Assembly: GCF_001570425.1 (NCBI RefSeq) | Contig: NZ_BCSX01000064.1 | Location: 162,662-226,661, forward strand | Source of the DNA: Mycolicibacterium brisbanense | Lineage (GTDB): Bacteria > Actinomycetota > Actinomycetes > Mycobacteriales > Mycobacteriaceae | DNA: 64,000 bases | Direction: 5' to 3' | Shown: positions 25,584 to 34,373 of the stretch, piece after piece | How the letters are laid out: the number at the start of each line of letters is the position of its first letter | How positions within the stretch are numbered: position 1 is the stretch's first letter | Made by a program: the position numbers and the translations under genes | Notes under the pieces: generated by a model | Database searches by the model: none | The model's input: only the letters and a program-made list of their open reading frames with translations | What the model was told of the DNA's origin: nothing

Positions 25584-26506
25584 GCCGCGCCTTGCCGCCG
25601 TAGTCCCAGTCCGGCGCGCAGCGTCGTGCCGACACGGACTGCGCTCGCCGTCGCCAAACTGGTTATCGCCGTGATGATCTGGTCGGCTCCGTGCGGGAAG
25701 GCGAGGACGACACCGTCGGCACCATGCGGTGCTTGGATGTCTCCGCCGCCGCTGATCCGAGCCAGCACCGCGATGTCGCTACGATGTCGTCCGACTGTCG
25801 CCATGGCCTTGCGCACTACCTCTGCGGTGGAGGCGAATTCGTGATCGTCAAGGATCACCGCGTCGGCAGCCGCGGCGATGCGCGCGGAGCCCAATAAGTC
25901 CACGTCGGTGGCCACCAGGACGGGTCGTCCCTGCACGGACGCCGGGCCGTCCAGCGGACCGGCGACTCGATAGAACCGTCCGGAGTGATCGACGGCCCGG
26001 ATCTGCGTGTCGTCGATGACGATGGCGCGCTGACGATCTCCGGCCAGCGCCGACCGGGGAAATGATTCCCACAGGGCGGCCAGGACTGCCGCGTACTCGC
26101 TCCACCGCTGCGCAGGATCGGACGCGCCGGGCTCGGGCGCCGCGGCCTGGCTCACCTCGTCGCCGCTGCCGGGGCGCAGCACCAGGCCAATCCGGCCGCC
26201 GGTGGCGCGGTCGACCGAGAGGATGCGACGGGCGAGGTTGTACGGGGCGTTGCCCGTAGTGGGGCCGTCGATGAGGTAGTGCAGCGCCGGATACCTGCCG
26301 GCAAGGTGAGCCGCGGCTATCGAGGGATCGATCGCGGATTCGGTGCAGTGGTCCAGAAGCCGCAGTCCGGTGATACCAGCGTGCTGTGCGGCATCGGCGA
26401 TGCGTGCCGCGTCGGTGCGTGACGTCTGCGCGTCGCCGTCACCTACGGCGAGTTCGATGAAGACACTCAATCTCGGTTCTCCTTGGACCATGAGCCACTG
26501 ATTCAT
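25580..26506 (-). CDS. Short, divergent LLM (NtaA-like) protein
   Basis: The 308-residue protein shows a reduced luciferase-like pattern: SVFIELAVGDGD at the first strand, NAPYNLARRILSVDRATGGRIGLVLR, GRFYRVAGPLDGPASVQGRPVLVATD. The YNLARR and PxxQGRPVLV motifs are those of NtaA-type enzymes, but the protein is about 120 residues shorter and loops are reduced. ATG 26506 overlaps the stop of the next LLM gene (ATGA); ATG 26491 is an alternative start. It may be a partner subunit or a weak or inactive paralog. Confidence 0.75.
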   Translation of the reverse strand: MNQWLMVQGEPRLSVFIELAVGDGDAQTSRTDAARIADAAQHAGITGLRLLDHCTESAIDPSIAAAHLAGRYPALHYLIDGPTTGNAPYNLARRILSVDRATGGRIGLVLRPGSGDEVSQAAAPEPGASDPAQRWSEYAAVLAALWESFPRSALAGDRQRAIVIDDTQIRAVDHSGRFYRVAGPLDGPASVQGRPVLVATDVDLLGSARIAAAADAVILDDHEFASTAEVVRKAMATVGRHRSDIAVLARISGGGDIQAPHGADGVVLAFPHGADQIITAITSLATASAVRVGTTLRAGLGLRRQGAA

Positions 26507-27732
26507 CCGGTAATGGCCAGCGGGTCCCGTGGCACCGCCGGCACATTCAAGCCCAGATGTCCGCGCAACGTGTTTTCTGTGTATTCGGTGCGGAACAATC
26601 CGCGCCGCTGCAGCTCCGGGACGAGGTGATCGACGAAATGGTCGAAACCCGAGGGCAGTACGTCGGGCATGACGTTGAAACCGTCGGCGGCACCGTATCG
26701 GTACCAACGTTCGATGTCGTCGGCGACCTGTTCGGGTGTCCCCACCACGATGCGGTGACCTCCGCCGCCGGACAGCGTGGTCAACAGCTGACGCAGTGTC
26801 GGCTGCTCTCGATCGATGATGCCTCGCACGACACGGTAGAACGTCTGGGAGCCACCGGCGTCGTCAGGATCGCGGAGAAGTTCGGCGGGGATCGGCTCGT
26901 CGTCGGCGAGTCCGTCCAGTGAGAAACCGAGCTGCCCACCGAGCCGTGCCCGGGCATACGCGTCGGGAAGCAGCGTGTCGAGCAGCTCGCGGCGCTCTCG
27001 AGCTTCGCGCTCAGTGCTGCCCAGCACGGTCGACAGGCCGGGTAGTACCACGATCTCTTCGGGGTTCCTTCCGAATTGCTGTGCTGCGTCACGCAGTTCG
27101 GTGCGGAAGGCGCGCGCTGTGGTGATGTCCTGTTCAGCGGAAAAGATGACCTCGCCCACCTTTGCTGCCAGATGCTTGCCGTCGCTCGACCCGCCGGCTT
27201 GCACGACGACCGGCCTACCCTGTGGTGAGACCAGACGTGTGCGGGCGTCCCAGGACGTCACCACCTGGCTGACAAAGGTCTCGGCTCTGCGGTAGCGCAG
27301 GCCGTGATCCGGTTCGCCCACGCGACCGAAATTGGCCGCAGCGGCCGGCCCGGCCGTGGTCACGACGTTCCATCCGAAGCGGCCACCCGAGAGATAGTCG
27401 AGATCGCCCAAGCGGCGCGCGAGTTCGTCAGGATCGTTATAGGACGAGGACAGCGTGCCGATCAAGCCGATGTGCTCGGTGCGAGCAGCGATGCGGGCCA
27501 GCACCGTGGACGGCTCGAGGTTGTTGCCGGGGCGGTGGCGGATGGTCGGTTCCAGCACGGGAGTGTCGGCGAGGAAAACCGCATCCAGTTTGGCCGCTTC
27601 GGCTTTCGCCGCGATCGCGGTGTAGTGCTCGATGCTGTAGCTGCCCAGCGGGTCGGTTCCGGGAAACCGCCAGGAACCGCCGAACACTCCGGCGTTGAGG
27701 ATGTTGACGTTGAGATGCAGCTGTGCGGTCAT
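26503..27732 (-). CDS. NtaA/SnaA/DszA-family monooxygenase with an internal deletion
   Basis: The 409-residue LLM enzyme has LNVNILNAGVFGGSWRFPG, DAVFLADTPVL, FGWNVVTTAGPAAAANFG, PQGRPVVVQAGGSSDG and GGGGHRIVVGTPEQVADD. Compared with the paralog at 19892-21193, about 36 residues are absent between VTSWD and SPQGRP (near residue 160), where the other copy has the HRGEFFSVAGPL segment. It overlaps both neighbours by 4 nt. It is probably still folded, since the frame is intact, but the substrate pocket lid differs. Confidence 0.9.
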   Translation of the reverse strand: MTAQLHLNVNILNAGVFGGSWRFPGTDPLGSYSIEHYTAIAAKAEAAKLDAVFLADTPVLEPTIRHRPGNNLEPSTVLARIAARTEHIGLIGTLSSSYNDPDELARRLGDLDYLSGGRFGWNVVTTAGPAAAANFGRVGEPDHGLRYRRAETFVSQVVTSWDARTRLVSPQGRPVVVQAGGSSDGKHLAAKVGEVIFSAEQDITTARAFRTELRDAAQQFGRNPEEIVVLPGLSTVLGSTEREARERRELLDTLLPDAYARARLGGQLGFSLDGLADDEPIPAELLRDPDDAGGSQTFYRVVRGIIDREQPTLRQLLTTLSGGGGHRIVVGTPEQVADDIERWYRYGAADGFNVMPDVLPSGFDHFVDHLVPELQRRGLFRTEYTENTLRGHLGLNVPAVPRDPLAITG

Positions 27733-28970
27733 GGCGTGGGTTCTTCGTCGGAGTGGGTTTTCGGCCTGTCGCGGTAATAGCCGGAGACCGGTCTGCTGTC
27801 GTTGACCAGGAAGTCGCCGATCACGCGGGGTTTGTAGATGATCGGGTTGTGTGACGCCAGGGTGCGGGCGTTGCGCCAGTGCCGATCGAGGTGCACACGG
27901 TTGCGCGCTGTCGAGGATCCGCCGGCGTTGAAGGCGATGGTTGCGGCGTCCAATACCGCATCGATGACGCCGAGTTGCGCTGCCGAGGTCTCGACATAGG
28001 CTTCGGCATAGTCGTTTTCGTGGCCGCTGCCGTGAGCGAGCTCGAGTCTCTCGGCGGCATGCCGTAGCAACGTCTCGGCGGTGATCCGGCGGGCGTACAG
28101 AGTGCCGACCACGGCAAGGACTTCCGGATCGGCGGCGGCGTCTTGAGTCAGGGCGTGTTGGCCGGTGCGGGTGCGGGCACGCACCAGGTCCACGGTCTCT
28201 GCGACGATGCTGCGCGCGATACCGGCCAGGTTGGCCAAATGCACGATCTGAACGAAGGAATCCAGCCCGCGCAGAGCGTCGGTGCGCCGCCCGATGTCGC
28301 CGTGTGGCTCTACCGGAACGTCATCGAAAATGGTCGTGCCGCTGCCAGTTTGGCGCTGGCCGATGCCGTCCCAATCATCGACGTGCGTGACGCCGGTGTG
28401 GTTTGCCGGCAGCACGGCGAAGACACGGTTGCCATCCTCGTCGAGCGCAGCCGTGCGGATGTAGTCGGCGAACCGCGCTCCGGTCGAGTAGAACTTGGTG
28501 CCTGAGACCACGCGGCGACCATCGGAGTCGCGGCGGATGCGCGTGGTCAGGGCGCCCCAGCCGGAAGGATCATCGACACCGCGGACAAGGGCCGCTGGTT
28601 CGGACTGTGCGTTACCGAACACCGCCCCCGCCGCGACGGCCTTGGACCAGCGCTGCCGCACCTCGGCATCTGTCTCCCGCCGCAGGATCTCGGTGGTGGT
28701 GAAGTGCCCGCGCCAGATCTGAGGCCGATTGGAATCGGCCTGGCCGGCCTCGGCCAGTAGCGCGAACAGTGTCGGCAGATCGATGTCGAAACCGCCGTAC
28801 TCCTGCGCGATGCGCAATCGACCGAAGCCGGCGTCGGCGAGCTGCCGGACGATCTCATAGGGGTGTTCGTGGGTCAGATCTCGTTCCGCGGATCCTTTTG
28901 CGGCCGCTTGCAGCACGGCGCGTATCCGCGGTAGTGCCGCATCCAGGGTCCGTGGTTGCGTCTCGGTCAC
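27729..28970 (-). CDS. Acyl-CoA-dehydrogenase-like flavin monooxygenase (DszC/SfnB type)
   Basis: The 413-residue protein has FGRLRIAQEYGGFDIDLPTL, the flavin segment SGTKFYSTGARFADYIRTAA, QTGSGTTIFDDVPVE, and the C-terminal AGGSSTARNRVHLDRHWRNART common to DszC/SfnB-type proteins. It is a paralog of the protein at 24366-25583. It lies directly behind the ABC transporter genes with 4-nt overlaps on both sides (28967-28970 and 27729-27732). It likely oxidises the imported compound with reduced flavin supplied by a reductase encoded elsewhere. Confidence 0.91.
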   Translation of the reverse strand: MTETQPRTLDAALPRIRAVLQAAAKGSAERDLTHEHPYEIVRQLADAGFGRLRIAQEYGGFDIDLPTLFALLAEAGQADSNRPQIWRGHFTTTEILRRETDAEVRQRWSKAVAAGAVFGNAQSEPAALVRGVDDPSGWGALTTRIRRDSDGRRVVSGTKFYSTGARFADYIRTAALDEDGNRVFAVLPANHTGVTHVDDWDGIGQRQTGSGTTIFDDVPVEPHGDIGRRTDALRGLDSFVQIVHLANLAGIARSIVAETVDLVRARTRTGQHALTQDAAADPEVLAVVGTLYARRITAETLLRHAAERLELAHGSGHENDYAEAYVETSAAQLGVIDAVLDAATIAFNAGGSSTARNRVHLDRHWRNARTLASHNPIIYKPRVIGDFLVNDSRPVSGYYRDRPKTHSDEEPTP

Positions 28971-30583
28971 GCGGCGTCCCGGGATGATGCAAGGTCCCGC
29001 CCGGCGACAGCGCTGAGCAACTTCCGCGTGTACTCCTCTTGCGGTGCGGTGAACACGTCGTCGGGAGAACCTTGTTCGACGATGCGTCCCTGCTGCATGA
29101 CCGCGACGTGGTCGGATATCGCGCGGACCACCGCCAGGTCGTGAGAGATGAACAAGTAGGTCAGGTTGCGCTCTTCTTGGAGACGCTGCAGCAGCTCGAG
29201 GATCTGCGCGGCCACAGAGACGTCGAGGGCCGAGATGGGTTCGTCGAGCACGACGATCTGCGGCTCCACGACCAGCGCGCGGGCGATGGCGACCCGCTGC
29301 CGCTGACCCCCGGACAGTTCTCGGGGGTGCTTCCGCGCGAAGTCCGCGGGCAGAGAGGCTGATTCGAGCGCTGAGATGACACGGTCGGCGTTGTTTTTAC
29401 GGTGTCCTCGGCTACTGCGCTGGAAAGAACGCAGTGGTTCCTCCACCACGTCGAAGACGTCGAATCGAGGATCGAACGACGAGTAGGGGTTCTGGTAGAC
29501 GATCTGCACAGCGCGGCGCAGCGGACGGAATTCTCTGCGACTCAGGGCGGTCACGTCGGTGCCCAGCAGCGATACCTGCCCGTCGGTGGCCGTGGTGAGG
29601 CCCGTGAGGATGCGGGCCGTGGTGGATTTTCCGCTGCCAGACTCACCGACGATGGAGAAGGTCTGCCCGCGAGCCACCCGGAAAGAGATGCCGTCGACCG
29701 CGGGCACCGCGCCGTAGACCTTTCGTAGACCGACCACCTCGACGACGTCGTCGGCGGGGCGTGCTGCTGCAGAGACTCGGTCCCGCAGCGTCAAGCGTTG
29801 AGGCACGGCGTCGAGCAACCGTTGCGTGTAGGCGTGGCGCGGATTGGCGAGAACCTCTGCGGTGCGTCCGAATTCGACAAGTCGACCCTGCTGCATGACG
29901 CCGAGCAGATGCGATCGGTCGGCTGCGACGCCGAGGTTGTGGGTGATGAGCACGATGCTGGTGGAAAGCTTGGTGCGCAGTCCGTCGATGAGGTCGAGTA
30001 CTTGTTTCTGCACGGTGGCATCCAGCCCGGAGGTCGGCTCGTCGGCGACGATGACGCCCGGATCGCCTGCCACGGCGGCGGCCACGAGCACCCGCTGCCG
30101 CATGCCACCGGACAGCTCGTGCGGGTACTGGCGGTATCGCCGCTCGACGTCGGTGAAGCCCACCAGGTCGAACAGCTCGAGCACGCGATCACGGCGTGCT
30201 TCGCGGGTCAGGTCGGTGTGTAACCGCAGGACATCGGCGACCTGATCACCGACGCGTCGCACCGGGTCCAGCGAGACGGTCGGATCCTGGGGGATGAGAC
30301 CGATCTCCCTGCCCCTGATGCCGCGCCAGTGCTTGGGACTCAGCGCGGTCAGTTCGCGTCCCTCGAAGGTGATGGACCCGGCGAGCACCTGCCCGTTGGG
30401 CGGCAACAAGCCGAGGATTGCCTGGCCGGTGGTGGTTTTGCCCGAACCCGATTCGCCCACCAGCGCCAGGACTTCGCCGGGGCCGAGGTCGAAACTCACG
30501 TCGTGCAGCACCTGGTCGATCCGATGACCTGTCGAGTATCCGACGGACAGGCCTTGCACCGACAGCACCGGTCGTTCGCTCAT
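28967..30583 (-). CDS. Peptide-type ABC transporter, fused dual ATP-binding protein (DppD-DppF/GsiA-like)
   Basis: The 538-residue protein carries two complete ATPase domains. The first has Walker A GESGSGKTT at 43-51, signature LSGGMRQRV and Walker B VIVADEPTSG. The second has GESGSGKSTT, LSGGQRQRV and IVVLDEPISALD. A C-terminal extension of the oligopeptide type follows the first (ANPRHAYTQRLLDAVP) and the second (FTAPQEEYTRKLLSA). ATG 30583 overlaps the stop of the permease gene (ATGA). It energises the importer formed with the two permeases and the binding protein. Confidence 0.96.
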   Translation of the reverse strand: MSERPVLSVQGLSVGYSTGHRIDQVLHDVSFDLGPGEVLALVGESGSGKTTTGQAILGLLPPNGQVLAGSITFEGRELTALSPKHWRGIRGREIGLIPQDPTVSLDPVRRVGDQVADVLRLHTDLTREARRDRVLELFDLVGFTDVERRYRQYPHELSGGMRQRVLVAAAVAGDPGVIVADEPTSGLDATVQKQVLDLIDGLRTKLSTSIVLITHNLGVAADRSHLLGVMQQGRLVEFGRTAEVLANPRHAYTQRLLDAVPQRLTLRDRVSAAARPADDVVEVVGLRKVYGAVPAVDGISFRVARGQTFSIVGESGSGKSTTARILTGLTTATDGQVSLLGTDVTALSRREFRPLRRAVQIVYQNPYSSFDPRFDVFDVVEEPLRSFQRSSRGHRKNNADRVISALESASLPADFARKHPRELSGGQRQRVAIARALVVEPQIVVLDEPISALDVSVAAQILELLQRLQEERNLTYLFISHDLAVVRAISDHVAVMQQGRIVEQGSPDDVFTAPQEEYTRKLLSAVAGRDLASSRDAA

Positions 30584-31497
30584 GAACCGCGCCTTTCGGT
30601 CAAATATCGTGAAATATGGTTGATGGACAACACCACTGCCACGATGGTCAGTGCGGGGAACAGGGTCAGCCAGCCTCGGGTTGCGATGTATTTGCGGCCG
30701 TCGGCCACCAGTAGCCCCCATTCCGGTTGTGGCGGTTGGGCACCCAGCCCGAGGAAGCTCAGTGAGGCGATCCAGATGATCGCGATGCCGAGTTGTACGG
30801 CGATCAGCGCCACGGTGGGCGCCAGAGAATTAGGAATGACGTGGCGGGCCAGGATCGCCGACGTGGTGGCACCGCTGGTGATCGCGGCTTCCACGTAGTT
30901 GCTCTCCCGTACTCGCAGGACTTCCGATCGGATCAACCGGGCGAAGGTGGCCGACGACGTGAGTCCCACCGCGATGGCTGCCGGCAGCAGTCCGGTAGAG
31001 CCCGTCTGTGCGGTGTAGAGCACGACGATGGTGATGGCGAACAGAAAGCCGGGAATGGACAGCACCACGTCGATCAGCCGCATCAACGCACCGTCGACAC
31101 GGCCACCGAACCAGCCGGCAGTAGCCCCCAGCGCGGAACCGATCACGGCTGCGATTCCAACCGCCGTGCTCGCGCCCAGCAGAGAGGCCCGGGCGCCGTA
31201 GACGATGCGTGTGTACAGATCTCGGCCCAAGAGGTCGGTGCCGAACCAGTGCTGAGCAGACGGCGGTAGCAAGCGGATGGTGTTGTCCACCGCGATCGGG
31301 TCATAGTGGGTGAATGCACTGGGGACGACCGCCCAGAGCACCGCGACCGTGGACACGGCGAGCGCGGGGATCAGTCCCCATCGTCCGGTCAGCCTGCGTC
31401 GCAGCGAGGTCTGACGGGTGACCGCCGGTGGTGATACCGCAGTGACTACAGTTTCGGTGTTTTCGTCATTTGTCGGCTCGTGTACGGAGAGCGTCAC
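30580..31497 (-). CDS. Peptide-type ABC transporter permease (DppC-like)
   Basis: The 305-residue protein has an N-terminal DppC-type domain followed by a GTDLLGRDLYTRIVYGARASLL segment and the EAA loop (YVEAAITSGATTSAILARHVIPNSLAP), with about six membrane segments. The GTG start overlaps the stop of the DppB-like gene (GTGA at 31494-31497). The long cytoplasmic N-terminus of about 45 residues is typical. Confidence 0.94.
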   Translation of the reverse strand: MTLSVHEPTNDENTETVVTAVSPPAVTRQTSLRRRLTGRWGLIPALAVSTVAVLWAVVPSAFTHYDPIAVDNTIRLLPPSAQHWFGTDLLGRDLYTRIVYGARASLLGASTAVGIAAVIGSALGATAGWFGGRVDGALMRLIDVVLSIPGFLFAITIVVLYTAQTGSTGLLPAAIAVGLTSSATFARLIRSEVLRVRESNYVEAAITSGATTSAILARHVIPNSLAPTVALIAVQLGIAIIWIASLSFLGLGAQPPQPEWGLLVADGRKYIATRGWLTLFPALTIVAVVLSINHISRYLTERRGS

Positions 31498-32513
31498 GGG
31501 GTCACCGCCTCGGCGGTGACCGGTCGCCGTATGGCCGCCGCGACTGGCTCGCGGCGGACTACCCGGGTATCGCGTGCACCGTTGCGGGAGGCGAGGATGC
31601 GCGGGTCGAGGAAGGGATAGGCGAGATCCACTGCCAGATTGACCAATACGTAGGTCAACGTGGCCACCAGCACGACGCCCTGCAGTACCGGCAGGTCCTG
31701 CGTACTGACCGCGGCGACGGTCAGTTGGCCCACCCCGGAGCGTGCGAAGACCGCTTCGGTCACCACCGCCCCGGCCACGAGCTCACCGCACGCCAGCCCC
31801 AGCAACGTGAGTACCGGCAGCGACGAATTCCGCAGGACGCCTTTGGTGAAGATGTAGCGCTCATCGGCGCCGCGCGCGGACAACACGTGCACGAAGGCCT
31901 GCGTTCGGGTCTTGCCGATCGAGGTGATGAACACCTGCGCCATCGGAGCGGTGATGAGAATCCCCAGCGTCACCGCGGGCCCGATCAGCGCCGCGAACGA
32001 CCCGTCGTCCGACGCTGGGATGAGATGCAGGCCAAACGAAAAGAATTGCAGTGCAAGTATTCCCACCACGAAGGTCGGTACCGAGGCGAACAGCGCCGGC
32101 AGCGTCGCGGTCAACGAGCGCGCCCAGGCTCGGGGTGCATAGTTGCTGAGCACCGCGAGAACGGCCGCCAGTGCCACAGCGATGAACAAGGCCAGGCCGG
32201 CCAGTCGCAGCGTGTTCGGCAGTGCCACCGACAGCAGTGCTGTCACGGTCTGCCCGTTGGTGAGCGAGAAGCCGAGATCGCCGCGTAGCAAGTGGCCGAG
32301 AGCCCCGAGGTACTGCTCCCACAACGGCCGGTTCAGCCCGTAATAATTGAGCAGAACCTGCGCTGCTTCCGGCGTGATCTGCGCATCAGGATTGGCGATG
32401 CGGTTGCGCACCGCGTCGCCGGGCAGGGCACTGAGCAGGATGAAAGACAGGGTGTATGCCGCCCAAAGGACCAGAACGGACTGTGCCAACCGGTTGACGG
32501 CGTAGCGACGCAC
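31494..32513 (-). CDS. Peptide-type ABC transporter permease (DppB-like)
   Basis: The protein of about 339 residues has RRYAVNRLAQSVLVLWAAYT at the N-terminus, the DppB-type segment NYYGLNRPLWEQYLGALGHLLRGDLGFS and the EAA loop (AFVHVLSARGADERYIFTKGVLRNSSLP). The GTG at 32513 is preferred over one at 32522 because AGGAGG lies 10 nt before it and would overlap the earlier codon. That ribosome site overlaps the TAG stop of the binding-protein gene. Confidence 0.93.
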   Translation of the reverse strand: MRRYAVNRLAQSVLVLWAAYTLSFILLSALPGDAVRNRIANPDAQITPEAAQVLLNYYGLNRPLWEQYLGALGHLLRGDLGFSLTNGQTVTALLSVALPNTLRLAGLALFIAVALAAVLAVLSNYAPRAWARSLTATLPALFASVPTFVVGILALQFFSFGLHLIPASDDGSFAALIGPAVTLGILITAPMAQVFITSIGKTRTQAFVHVLSARGADERYIFTKGVLRNSSLPVLTLLGLACGELVAGAVVTEAVFARSGVGQLTVAAVSTQDLPVLQGVVLVATLTYVLVNLAVDLAYPFLDPRILASRNGARDTRVVRREPVAAAIRRPVTAEAVTP

Positions 32514-32525
32514 GTGTGTCACCTC

Positions 32526-34157
32526 CTATTTGGCCAACCAGGTGTCATACAGCCAAGCCCGTCCGGTCGACTCGGTCGTGAAGCCGTGGACGGAGGGCGC
32601 CAGGCCGAACACCTGTGTTTCGTCATAGAGCGGAATCGAGTAGCCCTGACCGAAGATGCGGTCTTCGATCGCCTGGATCGCGACTTTGCGCTTGTCAGGA
32701 TCGAACTCGGCGGACTGAGCGGCGAGGAGTCCGTCCAGTGTCACATCGGGAACGTGGTTGTTGGTGACGTGTTGACGGTCGGTCCCGTAGGCGGTGCGAA
32801 GCACACTGGGTTCGTCAGTGGAGGTCTGGCCCTGGTCGAAGTCCCAGTCCGGCGCGGTGGCTTCCTGCGATTCATATTCGGTCAGGGACGGGTTGGTGAT
32901 CTTCACCTCGACGCCGGCTTTGCGCCACTGTGACTGGATGACCTCCAGAACCGACTGCGATACTTGGTAATAGGGAGCGACCCGCAGGTGGAAGCTCAGT
33001 CGATTGCCGTCCTTGGCCCGGATACCGTCCGGCCCTGGCACCCATCCGGCCTCGCCGAGTAGCTGGTTCGCCTTGTCGAGGTCGTAGCCCAGGTACTTGG
33101 TCGCGTCGCCACGCAGCGGTGTTCCCGCGACGAGTGCACTCGAGGGAATCGGATAGTTCGGCGACAGCACTGCCTTGTTGATGGCGGCCCGATCGGTGGC
33201 GGCCTGTAATGCCAGCCGCACGCGCAGATCCTGCACCGGTGAGTCGGGGTTCTTCAACTGGACTGTGAGATCGTTGGTCTCGCCCTTTACCGGAATGGCC
33301 ACCAGCTTGCCGCCGCCATCGGTCACGGTTTGTTCATCGTAAGGGGCGATGTTTCGGGCGATCTGCGCCTCACCGGATTGCAGTGCGCCGATGCGTGTTC
33401 CGGTCTCGGGCACCGTCTTGAAGATCACCCGGTCGAGGTATGCCTTGCCGCTGTGGGTGGAACCCCCGGGCGGCCAGTTGTAGTCGTCGCGACGTTTGAG
33501 AGTCACACCGTTGGTGCCGGTCACCGACTCGACGACGAATGGTCCGGTACCGACCCAGTTTCGCAGATCGCCTTGGCCGTTGAGATCCCGCTCGACCAGA
33601 GACTTGCCCAAGATGGAACTCGCGCGGTAGTTCGAAAGGATCTGGATGAAACCGGCATTGGGCTTGGACAGCCGCACCACGACGGTGTTGGCATCGACGG
33701 CGTCGGTGCCGGCGTAGTCGGTCCAGAACGGGTCCGCGGGGATTCCGAGCTTGCTGTCGCCGCGCCCGTGCTGGTCGAAGTTCAGCTTCACCACGTCGGC
33801 GTCCAGCGGTGTGCCATCGCTGAAGGTGATCCCCGGCTTGAGCTTGAAGGTGTAAGCCAGGTGGTCGTCGCTGATCTGCCAGGACTGTGCCAGCCAGGGC
33901 TTGTAGTCACCGGACTGCGGATCTTGCCAGATAAGGCGTTCGGCGACATTGTCGGCGACCTGGCTGTTGGACCACAGCGAGTTCGTCGGCGCCCAGGCCT
34001 GATATTCGACCGGATCGTAGAAGGTGAGGGTGCCGCCCGAAACGGGAGAACCACCGGTGTTGGAAGACTGACCACCGCCACCGCAGCCCGCGACGGTCGC
34101 AGCGACCGCTGCCGTGACAACCAGCGTGGAAATCCGAAGGATTCTGTTGTGGTGCAA
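32526..34157 (-). CDS. ABC transporter substrate-binding lipoprotein (SBP_bac_5 family)
   Basis: The protein of about 543 residues has a lipoprotein signal ending in TVAGC (Cys25 from the TTG start). The family-5 binding fold follows: GGTLTFYDPVEYQAW, YKPWLAQSWQISDDHLAYTFKLKPGITFSDGTPLDADVVK pattern, and QLKNPDSPVQDLRVRLALQAA. The TTG at 34157 has AAAGG upstream; GTG 34175 is the alternative. It is the first gene of the minus-strand cluster. Family members bind peptides, nickel, opines and glycosides, so the ligand is open. Confidence 0.93.
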   Translation of the reverse strand: MHHNRILRISTLVVTAAVAATVAGCGGGGQSSNTGGSPVSGGTLTFYDPVEYQAWAPTNSLWSNSQVADNVAERLIWQDPQSGDYKPWLAQSWQISDDHLAYTFKLKPGITFSDGTPLDADVVKLNFDQHGRGDSKLGIPADPFWTDYAGTDAVDANTVVVRLSKPNAGFIQILSNYRASSILGKSLVERDLNGQGDLRNWVGTGPFVVESVTGTNGVTLKRRDDYNWPPGGSTHSGKAYLDRVIFKTVPETGTRIGALQSGEAQIARNIAPYDEQTVTDGGGKLVAIPVKGETNDLTVQLKNPDSPVQDLRVRLALQAATDRAAINKAVLSPNYPIPSSALVAGTPLRGDATKYLGYDLDKANQLLGEAGWVPGPDGIRAKDGNRLSFHLRVAPYYQVSQSVLEVIQSQWRKAGVEVKITNPSLTEYESQEATAPDWDFDQGQTSTDEPSVLRTAYGTDRQHVTNNHVPDVTLDGLLAAQSAEFDPDKRKVAIQAIEDRIFGQGYSIPLYDETQVFGLAPSVHGFTTESTGRAWLYDTWLAK

Positions 34158-34373
34158 GCCTGTAGAACCTTTCACAGAGGCCGGGCGCGGCCGGCAATAG
34201 CACCGTCGGCAACACACGGCGGGCAGCGTCGCAGCGCAGTGATAGCGGCCTCCAGTCAATAGCCGGCCGGCCGATCCCGTCAGCTATTTGTCTCACTGTG
34301 ATCGCAAGATGTTCCGTTCACGGTGACTTCAAGGCGTGACCAATGATGTTGGTCCGCAGTAGCGTTCGCTCAC
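34158..34373. promoter_or_regulatory. Divergent promoter region of the oxidoreductase/transporter cluster
   Basis: The 216-bp gap separates two divergently read operons, so promoters for both must lie here or just inside the genes. It contains the GC palindrome AGCCGGCCGGCC and a slightly AT-richer stretch near 34280-34350 (GCTATTTGTCTCACTGTG). No clear operator repeat could be assigned. Confidence 0.45.
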
